From Draconibacterium mangrovi (GTDB lineage: Bacteria > Bacteroidota > Bacteroidia > Bacteroidales > Prolixibacteraceae): a DNA stretch of 64,000 bases. The stretch spans positions 930,001-994,000 of the forward strand of contig NZ_JAAAGB010000001.1 of NCBI RefSeq assembly GCF_010586825.1, given 5' to 3'. The translations under genes were made by a program, and so were the position numbers. The notes beneath the pieces are model-generated. The model was not told the origin of the DNA. It was given only the letters and a program-made list of their open reading frames with translations, and did no database searches. This document shows positions 26,201 to 34,325 of the stretch, one piece after another. Position 1 is the first letter of the stretch, and each line of letters opens with the position of its first letter.

Positions 26201-27806
26201 ATTGATTTCTCCTCCACCGCACCACGATATTTATTCGATTGAGGATTTGGCACAGCTGATCTTCGACCTGAAAAACAGTAACCGCGATGCACGTATCAAC
26301 GTGAAACTGGTTTCTGAAACAGGTGTTGGAACTGTTGCCGCCGGTGTTTGTAAAGCAAAAGCCGATGCCGTACTGATTTCAGGATACGACGGAGGAACAG
26401 GAGCGTCACCGGTTAGTTCGATCAAACATGCAGGATTGCCTTGGGAGCTTGGATTGTCGGAAACACACCAAACGTTGGTTCGCAACCGCTTGCGTAACCG
26501 TATTGTGGTGCAGTCTGATGGCCAGATGAAAACATCGCGCGACCTTGCTATTGCAACTTTACTTGGTGCAGAAGAGTGGGGAGTGGCAACAATGGCACTG
26601 GTGGTTGAAGGATGTATCATGATGCGTAAATGCCACAGCAATACTTGTCCGGTAGGAGTAGCTACTCAAAACGAGCGCCTGCGTGGTTTATTCAAAGGAA
26701 ATCCTGATCATGTTGTAAACTTCTTCACATTCCTTGTTGAAGGTCTTCGTGAGATCATGGCCGAACTGGGCTTCCGCACCATTAACGAAATGGTGGGTCA
26801 GTCGCAGTGTCTGAAATTTAAAGACGACATTGATCACTGGAAATATAAAGGACTTGACCTGAGCCCGATTCTTTATAAAGAAGAAATGGGTGCGGAAGAA
26901 GGTCTTTACTGCAGCAAAAAACAAGATCACCAGTTGGAAGAAATCCTTGACTGGAAACTTGTTGAAGCCGCGCAAAAAGCGATAACAGACGGTGAAAAAG
27001 TAGCCGCAGAATTCGAGATAAAAAATATCAACCGAAGTGTTGGTACCGTTCTGTCGCACGAAGTAACCAAAGTACATAAAGGAGAAGGATTACCCGACGG
27101 AACTATTCATTTCAAGATGACAGGTTCTGCTGGACAATCGTTCGGTGCATTTGTTTGCAAAGGTATTGAGATGGAGATTGAAGGAGATGCGAACGACTAT
27201 TTCGGGAAAGGATTATCCGGTGGTCATTTAGCCATCTATCCGGCCAAAAACGTACAGTTCATTCCGGAACAAAACATCATTGTAGGTAACGTTTGTTTCT
27301 ACGGAGCAACAGACGGCGAGGCTTATATCCGCGGTATTGCCGGCGAACGTTTCTGTGTTCGTAACTCGGGAGCCCAAGTTGTTGTTGAAGGTATTGGCGA
27401 CCACGGCTGCGAATACATGACAGGAGGAAAAGCAGTTATTCTTGGAAAAACAGGAAGAAACTTTGGTGCCGGTATGTCGGGTGGAGTTGCTTATGTGCTC
27501 GATATCGACGGAACATTCCCAGGTCTTTGCAACAAAGGAATGATTCAACTGGAAAGAGTTACGGATAAAGCTGAACAGGAAGAACTGAAAGCAATGATTC
27601 AGAAGCATAAGGATAAAACAGAATCAACTGTTGCAGAATATGTTCTATCCGATTGGGAGGAGACAATAGGCAAGTTTGTAAAAGTAATTCCTACCGACTA
27701 CAAACGAATGCTGACGTACATTGAAGAGGCCCGTAAGACGGGTAAATACGAAAAAGAGTCGGATGTAATTGATGCCGCATTTGATATGCATCTGGCCAAT
27801 TTGTAA
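23214..27806 (+). CDS. gltB: Glutamate synthase large (alpha) subunit
   Basis: A 1530-residue flavoenzyme that, with GltD, converts glutamine plus 2-oxoglutarate to two glutamates. The N-terminal class II amidotransferase begins at Cys22 in HGSCGIGF after a short propeptide. The central and FMN-binding synthase domains span about 430-1200, with the [3Fe-4S] cysteines in RKCHSNTCPVGV near residue 1143. The C-terminal GXGXG beta-helix domain starts about 1260. The ATG at 23214 is preceded by a GAAAGGA ribosome-binding site; an in-frame TTG at 23163 was rejected. gltD follows after 20 bp. Confidence 0.97.
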   Translation: MMQTKEPVAKGLYRPEFEHGSCGIGFVANLKGRKKHNVISDALSMLARMEHRGGTGFDIKSGDGAGILLQIPHELFMEECPKQDIKLPQFGEYGVAMIFFPKEDRKRSECKDIIGRNLKKFGLPYLGYRKVPVDNSDLGRDSLASEPYVQQLFIGKPDGMSVEEFDRKLFVFRKYTEKLVRESVAGIGYNGMNIISCSYKTIIYKGQLTTEQVSLYFKDLTNPLAVSAISLVHSRFSTNTFPSWKLSQPFRYIAHNGEINTNKGNINWMRAREVLLECSAFTKEELEMIFPICDIRDSDSANLDMAIEMLVLSGRSLPHVLMMLIPEAWQNNPDMDPKKKEFYEFYSAMMEPWDGPASVCFTDGVLVGATLDRNGLRPSRYCLTEDDTLIMSSETGAIDVPHDQVKIRGRLQPGKMFVADLEQGRIISDEEVKAEICSSQPYGEWVKENMTYLDELPFIPDLELKEPDKKTVFKRQKAFGFTHEDIEVILKPMAMNGSEALGSMGADNPLAVLSDRPVHLSHYFKQLFAQVTNPPIDPIRERIVMDLRTYLGGFKNILTESPEHCRRIAVHQPVLTNEQLIKLAYVDHTHFQTKKISIVFHADGKEGTLETKLERLCQYVEDAIDEAYSIILLSDFAVSTDHAPIPSLLAASAVHHHLIRVGKRGKADIIMEAGDVREVHHFATLLGYGVSAVNPYMAIDTIKNLVDEGALGDITKDQAIKNYVKAIGGGLLKVFSKMGISTLASYQGAQIFEAVGIKQEVIDKYFTGTVSRVEGLSLDDIAKEAMMRHRQGFPTRQGGAKVLEPGGEYHWRKDGERHLLSPEAIQLIQEATRKNDFEKYKKYCSVVDDQAKAAFTLRGLMDFTSDRQSIPLDEVEPAESILTRFATGAMSFGSISWEAHTTLAIAMNRIGSKSNSGEGGEDPIRYTKLPNGDDMCSATKQIASGRFGVNSYYLSMAKELQIKMAQGAKPGEGGHLPGHKVNGWIGRTRNSTPGVGLISPPPHHDIYSIEDLAQLIFDLKNSNRDARINVKLVSETGVGTVAAGVCKAKADAVLISGYDGGTGASPVSSIKHAGLPWELGLSETHQTLVRNRLRNRIVVQSDGQMKTSRDLAIATLLGAEEWGVATMALVVEGCIMMRKCHSNTCPVGVATQNERLRGLFKGNPDHVVNFFTFLVEGLREIMAELGFRTINEMVGQSQCLKFKDDIDHWKYKGLDLSPILYKEEMGAEEGLYCSKKQDHQLEEILDWKLVEAAQKAITDGEKVAAEFEIKNINRSVGTVLSHEVTKVHKGEGLPDGTIHFKMTGSAGQSFGAFVCKGIEMEIEGDANDYFGKGLSGGHLAIYPAKNVQFIPEQNIIVGNVCFYGATDGEAYIRGIAGERFCVRNSGAQVVVEGIGDHGCEYMTGGKAVILGKTGRNFGAGMSGGVAYVLDIDGTFPGLCNKGMIQLERVTDKAEQEELKAMIQKHKDKTESTVAEYVLSDWEETIGKFVKVIPTDYKRMLTYIEEARKTGKYEKESDVIDAAFDMHLANL

Positions 27807-27826
27807 TTTTTTATAGACGCTAAGAC

Positions 27827-29311
27827 ATGGGAAAGCCAACAGGATTTTTAGAATATAAAAGAGTTTCCAATCCAACACGAAAAATTGAGGAACGCCTTAA
27901 AGATTGGAACGAGGTATACATATTACGCGATAAAGAAACGTGTGAAACACAGGGTGCTCGCTGCATGGACTGCGGTGTTCCATTCTGTCATCGCGGAGCA
28001 TTATTGCACAACGGAGCTTCGGGCTGTCCGGTTTACAACCTGATTCCGGAGTGGAACGACCTGATTTACAAAGGTCGCTGGAAAGATGCACTGGAGCGAC
28101 TTCACCACACCAATAACTTTCCTGAATTTACAGGAAGAGTTTGCCCTGCACCTTGCGAAGCAGGTTGTGTGTTGGGAATTAACGAACCGGCTGTTACCAT
28201 TCACGACAACGAACGAACCATTATCGACAATGGTTTCGAGCAAGGCTGGGTGGTTCCGGAACCACCGGAATCGCGCACCGGAAAAACAGTTGCCGTTGTT
28301 GGATCGGGTCCTGCCGGACTGGCGTGTGCAGCTCAGCTGAACAAAGCAGGTCATACCGTTACTGTTTTCGAACGCGACGACCGTATCGGCGGTTTGCTTA
28401 TGTACGGTATTCCGAACATGAAACTGGATAAAAACGTGGTACAACGCCGTGTTGATATTTTGGAAGCAGAAGGAATTATTTTCAAAACCAATACCGAAGT
28501 TGGAAAAGACATTCGCAGCAAAAAGTTGCTCGACGATTTTGACGCGGTTGTTTTAACTACCGGAGCTACAAAACCACGCGACCTGAATGTTGAAGGCCGT
28601 GAGCTGAAGGGCGTACACTTCGCTATGGAGTTTCTGAAAGCCAATACAAAAAGTTTGCTCGACAGTAAACTGGAAGATGGAAATTACATCTCGGCAAAAG
28701 ATAAAAACGTAATTGTAATTGGTGGTGGCGATACCGGTACCGACTGTGTAGCCACATCGCTTCGTCATGGTTGCAAAAGCATAACTCAGTTGGAGATTAT
28801 GCCTCAGCCACCAAAAGAGCGCAACAGCGACGCAAACCCATGGCCCGAATGGCCCGGCAATGAAAAAACCGATTACGGCCAGCATGAAGCTATTTTGGCA
28901 AAAGGCAAAGATCCACGGAAATACTCGATAATGACCACTAAGATTGAAGGTGAAAACGGTAAAGTAAAAGCTTTGCACACCGTTCAGGTTGAGTGGATAA
29001 AAACCGATAATGGCGGAAGAATGCCACAAGCGGTTCCCGGAACAGAAAGATACATTAAAGCCGACCTTGTGTTGTTGGCGATGGGATTTTTGGGACCTGA
29101 AGATAAAATTGCCGAGGAGATGGATATGGAACGTGATGCACGTTCGAATTACAAAGCCGAATACGGCCAGTTTAAAACCAGTATTAAAAAGGTTTTTGCT
29201 GCCGGTGATTCGCGCCGTGGACAATCGTTGGTGGTTTGGGCCATTAACGAAGGTCGCGCCGCTGCCCGCGAAGTAGATACTTACTTAATGGGCGACACTG
29301 TTTTGCCATAA
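27827..29311 (+). CDS. gltD: Glutamate synthase small (beta) subunit
   Basis: This 494-residue subunit oxidises NAD(P)H and passes electrons to GltB. The N-terminal part carries the two [4Fe-4S] cysteine clusters ([10 protein letters not shown] at 45-54 and CPAPCEAGC near 105-113). The FAD-binding Rossmann motif [17 protein letters not shown] is at about 153-169, and the NADPH-binding motif [13 protein letters not shown] is near 290. The C-terminal FAD segment [18 protein letters not shown] is intact. It is co-directional with and 20 bp after gltB. Confidence 0.97.
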   Translation: MGKPTGFLEYKRVSNPTRKIEERLKDWNEVYILRDKETCETQGARCMDCGVPFCHRGALLHNGASGCPVYNLIPEWNDLIYKGRWKDALERLHHTNNFPEFTGRVCPAPCEAGCVLGINEPAVTIHDNERTIIDNGFEQGWVVPEPPESRTGKTVAVVGSGPAGLACAAQLNKAGHTVTVFERDDRIGGLLMYGIPNMKLDKNVVQRRVDILEAEGIIFKTNTEVGKDIRSKKLLDDFDAVVLTTGATKPRDLNVEGRELKGVHFAMEFLKANTKSLLDSKLEDGNYISAKDKNVIVIGGGDTGTDCVATSLRHGCKSITQLEIMPQPPKERNSDANPWPEWPGNEKTDYGQHEAILAKGKDPRKYSIMTTKIEGENGKVKALHTVQVEWIKTDNGGRMPQAVPGTERYIKADLVLLAMGFLGPEDKIAEEMDMERDARSNYKAEYGQFKTSIKKVFAAGDSRRGQSLVVWAINEGRAAAREVDTYLMGDTVLP

Positions 29312-29688
29312 GGCAATTGTTCTGTGACAAGAGCGATTAAATTCGCTCGCCTAAAATTTGAAAGTTAGCATATGCTGTAGTGGGCTATGCTATTTTATAG
29401 TGCAGTTTTTTCAGGAGATCCGGCCGGAGGAGGAAATTTATTATCCGAAACTAAATCACTTTCCCTTGACCAGAATGTGAAACGCCGGTTCTCCTTTTTT
29501 CTTGCAAAATTTATATCAATTTTAATTTCAAATGAGTTTTAAAAATTTTTAGAGATTTTGGATTTAGACGAGGTAAATAAATTGAGTCATAGCATAGTTC
29601 TGATGAAATTTTTTACTGAAGTATAAATTCAAAAGAATAGAAATTTAAGGCTCATTTGGGGTTAATATTGATATCCATTCAGAATATG

Positions 29689-29718
29689 GGGCTTCCCGGG
29701 AGGGTAGCCCTTTTTTTT
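29689..29718 (+). terminator. Intrinsic terminator
   Basis: GGGCTTCCC and GGGTAGCCC (one internal mismatch) enclose GGGA and are followed by eight T residues. It points rightwards and lies far from gltD, immediately before element E1. Confidence 0.75.
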
Positions 29719-29730
29719 GTTAACGGTAAC

Positions 29731-29852
29731 TTGTATGTGGTCGGGCGGTCCCGATGTAATCGGGAGTGTCAGACCCGCAGGAAAGTGAGCAGAAAGTATG
29801 ACTTGTCAGACCGCTAAAACCCCCGCCTGCCATATACAATTCCTTAGCGGTA
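29731..29852. repeat. Palindromic intergenic element E1 (attC-like)
   Basis: An imperfect palindrome of about 120 bp. The inner hairpin is TCCCGAT with ATCGGGA. The outer arms CTTGTATGTGG (about 29739-29750) and CCATATACAA (29830-29839) pair with bulges. The segment TGACTTGTCAGACCGCT and the later CCGCCTGCCATATACAATT recur, with changes, in E2 (45471) and E3 (46011). It ends five bases before the stop codon of the minus-strand 29857 gene. Confidence 0.6.
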
Positions 29853-29856
29853 GTTA

Positions 29857-30129
29857 TTATTTCTTATTTCTAAGTTTATCAATTATCTTCCTTGTAAATT
29901 TTGAAATTGTTTGAAGGTCCTTTTTAATTGAATCTTTTTCGAACTGACTCGCAGAAGACCTTATAAATTCTATATCCTTTCTTATTGAATCTTTTTCGAA
30001 TTGACTAACCTTGCTTTTTAATTCAAGAATTAGATTAGATGCCTGAATATTTATTTTTTCCGATTCCGGCTGATTATTCCAAACCTTCTTTAAATCTTGC
30101 CAAATATCGTTTTGTTCTTTACTCCACAT
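29857..30129 (-). CDS. Small protein of the ECF sigma operon, with a tandem internal repeat
   Basis: A 90-residue charged helical protein. It starts MWSKEQNDIWQDLKKVW and contains two copies of a 19-residue unit, each built on SQFEKDSIxKD (about residues 37-48 and 56-67). The duplication is visible in DNA as a 17-base word repeated exactly 57 bp apart (29927 and 29984). There is no membrane segment, unlike typical anti-sigma factors of Bacteroidota. It follows the sigma gene by four bases on the minus strand, so it is probably translationally linked and may regulate or partner the sigma factor; this is inferred. Confidence 0.75.
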   Translation of the reverse strand: MWSKEQNDIWQDLKKVWNNQPESEKINIQASNLILELKSKVSQFEKDSIRKDIEFIRSSASQFEKDSIKKDLQTISKFTRKIIDKLRNKK

Positions 30130-30133
30130 AAAA

Positions 30134-30637
30134 TTATAATTTATCGGTGATACAATTCAGTAATATTTTTCTTATTCTTTTCATTTTTACGGCGATATGA
30201 TTTTCTGTTAAACCCGTAATTACTGCTATGTCTTTATAGGGTAAGCCTTCTAAATAAAGAATAATTATGGATTTATTATTTTCCTCTAATAAGGATATGC
30301 AGGAAGCAAGAGCATTATACTTTTCTTGTTGACTTTTATCCTGAGGGACCTCAACCGGAATAAATTCAATAGATTCTAATCGAACAAATTTTTTATTTTC
30401 AGTTTCTGATTTTTGTTTCGAACGAAGACAAACATTTAGGGTAATTTTATAAATCCAGGTATTGATGTTTGATTTCCCGTTGAAAGTTGTGAATGATTTC
30501 CAGATTTCGGATACTACATCTTGAAAAAGGTCTTGTGGTTCTAATGGATGTACGGAATATATTTTACAAATTCGATAAATTTTATTTTTGTTGAATTCAA
30601 TTATCTGTTCAAATGTATCCGATGATTCGTTTTGCAT
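30134..30637 (-). CDS. ECF-type RNA polymerase sigma factor
   Basis: A 167-residue sigma-70 family factor of the extracytoplasmic-function class. Region 2 is at about residues 10-75 with DLFQDVVSEIWKSF and the aromatic segment NINTWIYKITLNVC. Region 4 is at about 110-165 with GLPYKDIAVITGLTENHIAVKMKRIRKIL as the helix-turn-helix. The first of a two-gene minus-strand operon whose second gene overlaps its control role. Base composition is clearly lower in GC than gltBD next door. It lies between inverted repeats and a hairpin array, so it looks horizontally acquired. Confidence 0.9.
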   Translation of the reverse strand: MQNESSDTFEQIIEFNKNKIYRICKIYSVHPLEPQDLFQDVVSEIWKSFTTFNGKSNINTWIYKITLNVCLRSKQKSETENKKFVRLESIEFIPVEVPQDKSQQEKYNALASCISLLEENNKSIIILYLEGLPYKDIAVITGLTENHIAVKMKRIRKILLNCITDKL

Positions 30638-30819
30638 TTAGTATATTTTTAACGCTTCACATATATTAGTTACACGGTTTATTAAGATATGACGAAAAAT
30701 CAAAATTAATTTCGGGATTTCTAATTACCGCTAAGGGTAATTGCATGTCTCGTAGCTTTGGTTTGAGCGTTGGCTTTATATGTTGTTTAAAGATAACAGA
30801 TTTTTTTGTATAACATAAG

Positions 30820-31060
30820 CTTTGGGAATACTCCCAAAGGCTCCCTAACGCGTGTTTCTTGCTTTGGGAATACTCCCAAAGGTTCCCCAACACATGTTTC
30901 TTGCTTTGGGAATACTCCCAAAGGTTCCCCAACGTGCGTTTCTTGCTTTGGGCATACTCCCAAAGGCTCCCTAACGTATGTTTCTTGCTTTGGGAATACT
31001 CCCAAAGGTTCCGTAACCTATGTTTTTTGCTTTGGGAATACCCCCGAGGTTCACCAACAC
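30820..31060. repeat. Six-copy 42-bp tandem array of hairpins
   Basis: Six units begin at 30820, 30862, 30904, 30946, 30988 and 31030, an exact 42-bp period. Each has a palindrome CTTTGGGAATACTCCCAAAG (8-bp perfect stem, loop ATAC) and a 21- to 22-base linker ending in GTTTCTTG. Copies 1-5 have intact or single-change palindromes; copy 6 is degenerate (CCCCCGAGG). Linkers are near-identical, so it is not a CRISPR array. Confidence 0.92.
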
Positions 31061-31136
31061 ATATATGCTGTTACGGGTAAACTCACCATAGCATGTTTTA
31101 CTAACTTTTATATTCTGCTCTAAGTATCCTCTACTG

Positions 31137-31239
31137 CCCCTCGTTTGCAACGAGGGGTTTCTAATCTTGTCGTTTTTAACGACCTTATAAATGGCATTTA
31201 AAATGCCCGGAAACCTTACCCCTCGTTACAAACGAGGGG
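31137..31239. repeat. Cluster of four three-base-loop hairpins
   Basis: Four perfect hairpins, all with a three-base loop: CCCCTCGTT/AACGAGGGG (31137-31157), GTCGTT/AACGAC (31169-31183), GGCATT/AATGCC (31193-31207) and CCCCTCGTT/AACGAGGGG again (31219-31239). The stems differ in sequence, apart from the first and last, but share the architecture. The cluster follows the stop of the GH9 gene on the minus strand and could include its terminator, though no long T-tract is present. Confidence 0.8.
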
Positions 31240-31263
31240 TAGCCAGGTTAACCAGTAAGTTTT

Positions 31264-33792
31264 TTATTTTACCAGATTTTTAAAAGCTGATCCAAAAATG
31301 AGGTAGCTGGTATTTCCTCCAATGGTACCTTCGTTTTGGCCCCACAAAAACGGCCAGTCGTCGTAATTTTCAAAATGGTCGGGTTGCCTGAACAATACGC
31401 CGGGAGCAACATTGCCCGGTATAAACGAGAAATCGGCCCTATTGTTACCATAAAAAACTGCTTTGGGACGAGCAGCACCCACCGTTGCCACAAACGAATA
31501 ATTGTGATACGGATGGCAGCCAAACAGCCAGTTGGTGGCCTTAAATGCATGGCTTGCGTCAATAATATCAGGGAAATACTGGCTGGCAAAACAAATGGTA
31601 GTTCCAAAGCTAACAACACCGCCGTTGCCTGCCCAGTTCCGAAGGCCAATCGGCACTCCGTACGGATTATCCTTTTCAAGCTCTTCTATATATTCTTTGT
31701 ATTTTACCACATACGGCTGCAGCTTTTCTTTGTACGCTTCGTCCATGTGCGGTATGGCATGTAGTGCTGTTAAAATGCTGAAACTCACGTTACGGTCGAG
31801 TGCAGGCCATAGCAATTCCTGAAACTTATCGATATATTGCTGCTCGCCGGTTGAAATGTACAGTTGAAGATTGGTGCCCATATCTGCACCCCAGCCCCAT
31901 CTGCGGTTGTCCTCCGGCACATTGGCAAGTAATTCAGTAGACTCTTTCAGCAGTCTTTTCGACTGTATCAACGCCCTTTCCGAAAGATCGTCGTTATAGC
32001 CTTTCAGAGCACGGCTTGTTGCGGCAAACATAGCAGCGGCCCTGAGATCGAGGCTGGGATTACGGCTTGTGAACGCCCACATATCATCTTTTACACCGCT
32101 TGATTTGCCATCGCGGGCTACTTCGTACGGCCCCAAATTTGGATTATACGGAAGGCCGTCGGTTATTGAAGCGGCATCGCCAAGGTGATGATAATTATCG
32201 AGAACAGAGTTGGAAAGCGTTTGTGCCATATGACCGATAATTTCAGCCTGGGCCACAAGGTTCATTGTTCCGTGCTCGATATACTGCAAAATATCGGGTG
32301 TTCCATCCGGACGATGAAGATCAACATATCGCTGCTCCTCGTCAACAAAAGTCTGATCGCGCAAGGGTTTGAAATACTCCCATGTTTGAACGAAATTCTG
32401 AACAACGGAAATGTTCGATCCGGTTTCTATATCAAAATCCCCGGCATCGAAAAAGCCACCAACGTTTAATCCCGGAATGGTTTCCAGCGCTTTGTATTTG
32501 GTATCGGTGGTTGGGCCCTGGCCATGCAAATCGAAGTGATCGGTGTTTGGCGGAGCCTGAAGGTAGCCTTCTTTAAAAGGTTCGCCGTGCCACACCCTGT
32601 AAGCTTCGTTCACAAACATGTGGTTCATATGAATCGGAACCCAAACATCGCTGGTGGCGTCGGTAATCCAATCGTAAACGTTATCTTCAATTATAAAGTT
32701 ATTTGTTTTACAATCGCCATACTGAATGTAGTAAATACCGGGTGTTTCAACAGACGAAAAATCAAATTTCACGTAGTGATATTTATAATAGTCGCCCCAC
32801 GATTCGATTTTGCCACTGAATACTTCGGTTGCATTGCCATCGTCGCCTACTTTGTAAACAGATGCTTTCGCAAGCGGCTGATCTTTTTTGTCGAGTTCAA
32901 TAACAGAAACTTTTTGTTGCGAAGGCAGGTAGCCAACCTGCGAAAAACCAATATTGGGCTCTCTTACCCAGCCTTTAATGGCATTGGGTTCAGCGGTCCA
33001 GGTTAAAACCTTGCCCGTTTTTCCGGCCGGAAGTAAACTGCGAACTACATACCAGCCGTTTTGGGCCAGCACACGGCCATCAAAAAGCATAATGTCGGCA
33101 TCAGCAGAAGTGATCTTCACCATGCGTTCGGGCTCATCGGGAGCAAGAAGCATTGTTCGTCCGGTTTCGAGCGGAAGCGGATCGATAAATTTGCCGGTTC
33201 CCCTGTCGTCGGAAGTTACATATCCTTTAAATTGTTTGGGTTTTTCGCTGTTGGGCCTGGTAATGGTATTACTTGCCACGTAGCGCGAAAAGCGGTTAAT
33301 ACGCCCATCCATTAAATAGGTTTTTCCCCAGTACTGCGACGGCAAAAACTCAAGATTAAACCCGGCACTCCCTTCTACAGATTCAGGAAGAGGTTCGTCG
33401 AGGAAAACAGATATCTCAACACCTTTGCCCTTAGCTGTAACTATCACGCGCGATTCGAAATCGTAATCCTCATACCGTAAGATTGCCGAAATACTGTTGC
33501 TTACACTGTCAACTGTTCGGGTTGGTATTTCAGGCACCAGATCCCACTGCTCCGGGGTATGCGAAAGTCGAACGGCACCACCTTGTGCGGTTCTTACTCC
33601 GTGGTGGATTAATTCTATACCGGCGTTTTTTTCGTCGTTAAAGCCCCCGGTAAAAAGGTTACTGTACACCAATACATTCACGCCTTGCGTTTCGAAATAC
33701 TCAAGATCGTTGAGTACCATATCCTGGTTTGGTTCAGGACTACATGCCGCCAGTAGCAGCAAAATGAATGATAAAAATGAAAGTTTTTTCAT
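31264..33792 (-). CDS. GH9-family glycoside hydrolase lipoprotein (cellulase-like)
   Basis: An 842-residue lipoprotein: signal peptide and lipobox ending at Cys17 (LLAAC). Residues 25-280 form a beta-rich domain I cannot assign. An Ig-like cellulase N-terminal domain spans about 283-368 (IGFSQVGYLP to NNFIIED). The GH9 alpha-barrel follows from about 372 to the end. The GH9 nucleophile/base motif DAGDF is at 449-453, and the proton-donor glutamate is probably Glu821 in QNEGTIGG near the C-terminus. It should hydrolyse beta-glucans or a similar polysaccharide at the cell surface. No SusCD pair or other CAZyme is adjacent, so it is not part of a visible utilisation locus. Confidence 0.88.
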   Translation of the reverse strand: MKKLSFLSFILLLLAACSPEPNQDMVLNDLEYFETQGVNVLVYSNLFTGGFNDEKNAGIELIHHGVRTAQGGAVRLSHTPEQWDLVPEIPTRTVDSVSNSISAILRYEDYDFESRVIVTAKGKGVEISVFLDEPLPESVEGSAGFNLEFLPSQYWGKTYLMDGRINRFSRYVASNTITRPNSEKPKQFKGYVTSDDRGTGKFIDPLPLETGRTMLLAPDEPERMVKITSADADIMLFDGRVLAQNGWYVVRSLLPAGKTGKVLTWTAEPNAIKGWVREPNIGFSQVGYLPSQQKVSVIELDKKDQPLAKASVYKVGDDGNATEVFSGKIESWGDYYKYHYVKFDFSSVETPGIYYIQYGDCKTNNFIIEDNVYDWITDATSDVWVPIHMNHMFVNEAYRVWHGEPFKEGYLQAPPNTDHFDLHGQGPTTDTKYKALETIPGLNVGGFFDAGDFDIETGSNISVVQNFVQTWEYFKPLRDQTFVDEEQRYVDLHRPDGTPDILQYIEHGTMNLVAQAEIIGHMAQTLSNSVLDNYHHLGDAASITDGLPYNPNLGPYEVARDGKSSGVKDDMWAFTSRNPSLDLRAAAMFAATSRALKGYNDDLSERALIQSKRLLKESTELLANVPEDNRRWGWGADMGTNLQLYISTGEQQYIDKFQELLWPALDRNVSFSILTALHAIPHMDEAYKEKLQPYVVKYKEYIEELEKDNPYGVPIGLRNWAGNGGVVSFGTTICFASQYFPDIIDASHAFKATNWLFGCHPYHNYSFVATVGAARPKAVFYGNNRADFSFIPGNVAPGVLFRQPDHFENYDDWPFLWGQNEGTIGGNTSYLIFGSAFKNLVK

Positions 33793-34325
33793 AAAGTTAA
33801 GTTGGTTATATCGATTTATTATGTTTTGTTATTTTATAGCCGAACTCTGGCTACTATAAACCCAATTTCCATTTTCAATATTAACTGATATTCAGTGAAC
33901 AGCTGTTTAAATTTAGATTCGGTATTTAAGAAAATAGATAATTCTCCGGGTTCTCCTGCGGCTCGTTACGAAGAAAGGGGAGCTGAGGTATCCAATCCGT
34001 ACCGGGTTATCGTCAACAACCTTCAACTCTCTTTTACTAAACTCTAATCCGTACCGGATTTTTAAATAGCCGAAAGAAAACTCCATCGGAGTTTGATTAT
34101 AATAATGAGAATATACCTGTAGAATTACAACCCCGTCGGGGTTGGATTTTCATTTGGAAAGGCCTCGTTTTTAACAAGGGGTAGTTGTCTTTTGTTATGC
34201 CGGAGGCATCAAATATTTAAAGTATGCTTCTAATGAAAAAAGATTCGACTCCGGCCAGAGTCGTACCTATCATGTGAATTTGAATTTGCTATAAATATGT
34301 GAATCCGCTGGATTCTTTTTAGATT
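33793..34325. other. Gene-free region with a hairpin cluster
   Basis: This 533-bp spacer contains no convincing gene. Its left third is AT-rich and should hold the promoter of the minus-strand GH9 gene. Its right two-thirds carry the hairpin cluster listed at 33994-34315. Confidence 0.65.
33994..34315. repeat. Cluster of eight small hairpins, mostly with three-base loops
   Basis: Hairpins with different stems but the same design: AATCCG-CGGGTT (33994), AATCCG-CGGATT (34046), AACTCC-GGAGTT (34079), CAACCCC-GGGGTTG (34128), CCTCGTT-AACAAGG (34163), ATGCC-GGCAT (34197), CGACTC-GAGTCG (34246, six-base loop) and GAATCC-GGATTC (34301, followed by five T). Loops are TAC, TAC, ATC, GTC, TTT, GGA, CGGCCA and GCT. 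Confidence 0.8.

Larger units (their letters stand above)
29312..29856. other. Gene-free region between gltD and the sigma operon
   Basis: This 545-bp stretch holds no convincing open frame. It contains a small hairpin right after gltD (GAGCGA 29331-29336 with TCGCTC 29343-29348), an AT-rich middle, a strong intrinsic terminator 380 bp after gltD, and the palindromic element E1. The terminator's distance from gltD leaves room for an unannotated small transcript. Confidence 0.6.
29837..30743. repeat. Inverted repeats bracketing the sigma-factor operon
   Basis: CAATTCCTTAGCGGTA (29837-29852) and TACCGCTAAGGGTAATTG (30726-30743) are inverted copies differing only by a two-base insertion. They enclose exactly the two genes at 29857-30129 and 30134-30637. 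The layout could be a small mobile unit or a pair of cassette boundaries; no transposase is present. Confidence 0.5.
30638..31263. other. Gene-free region rich in repeats
   Basis: This 626-bp region contains the right inverted repeat of the sigma unit, the 42-bp tandem array and a four-hairpin cluster, each listed separately. Open frames exist in it on both strands but only because the array period is a multiple of three; none has a credible start region or protein-like composition. Confidence 0.7.

Noticed and set aside
30820-31060. CRISPR array
   Set aside because: Units are tandem 42-mers with almost identical linkers; there are no variable spacers and no cas genes.
30806-31123. Open frame with a 14-residue repeat over the 42-bp array (plus strand), and two minus-strand frames
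   Set aside because: The frames exist in several phases because the period is a multiple of three. No start region, signal or other protein feature supports them.
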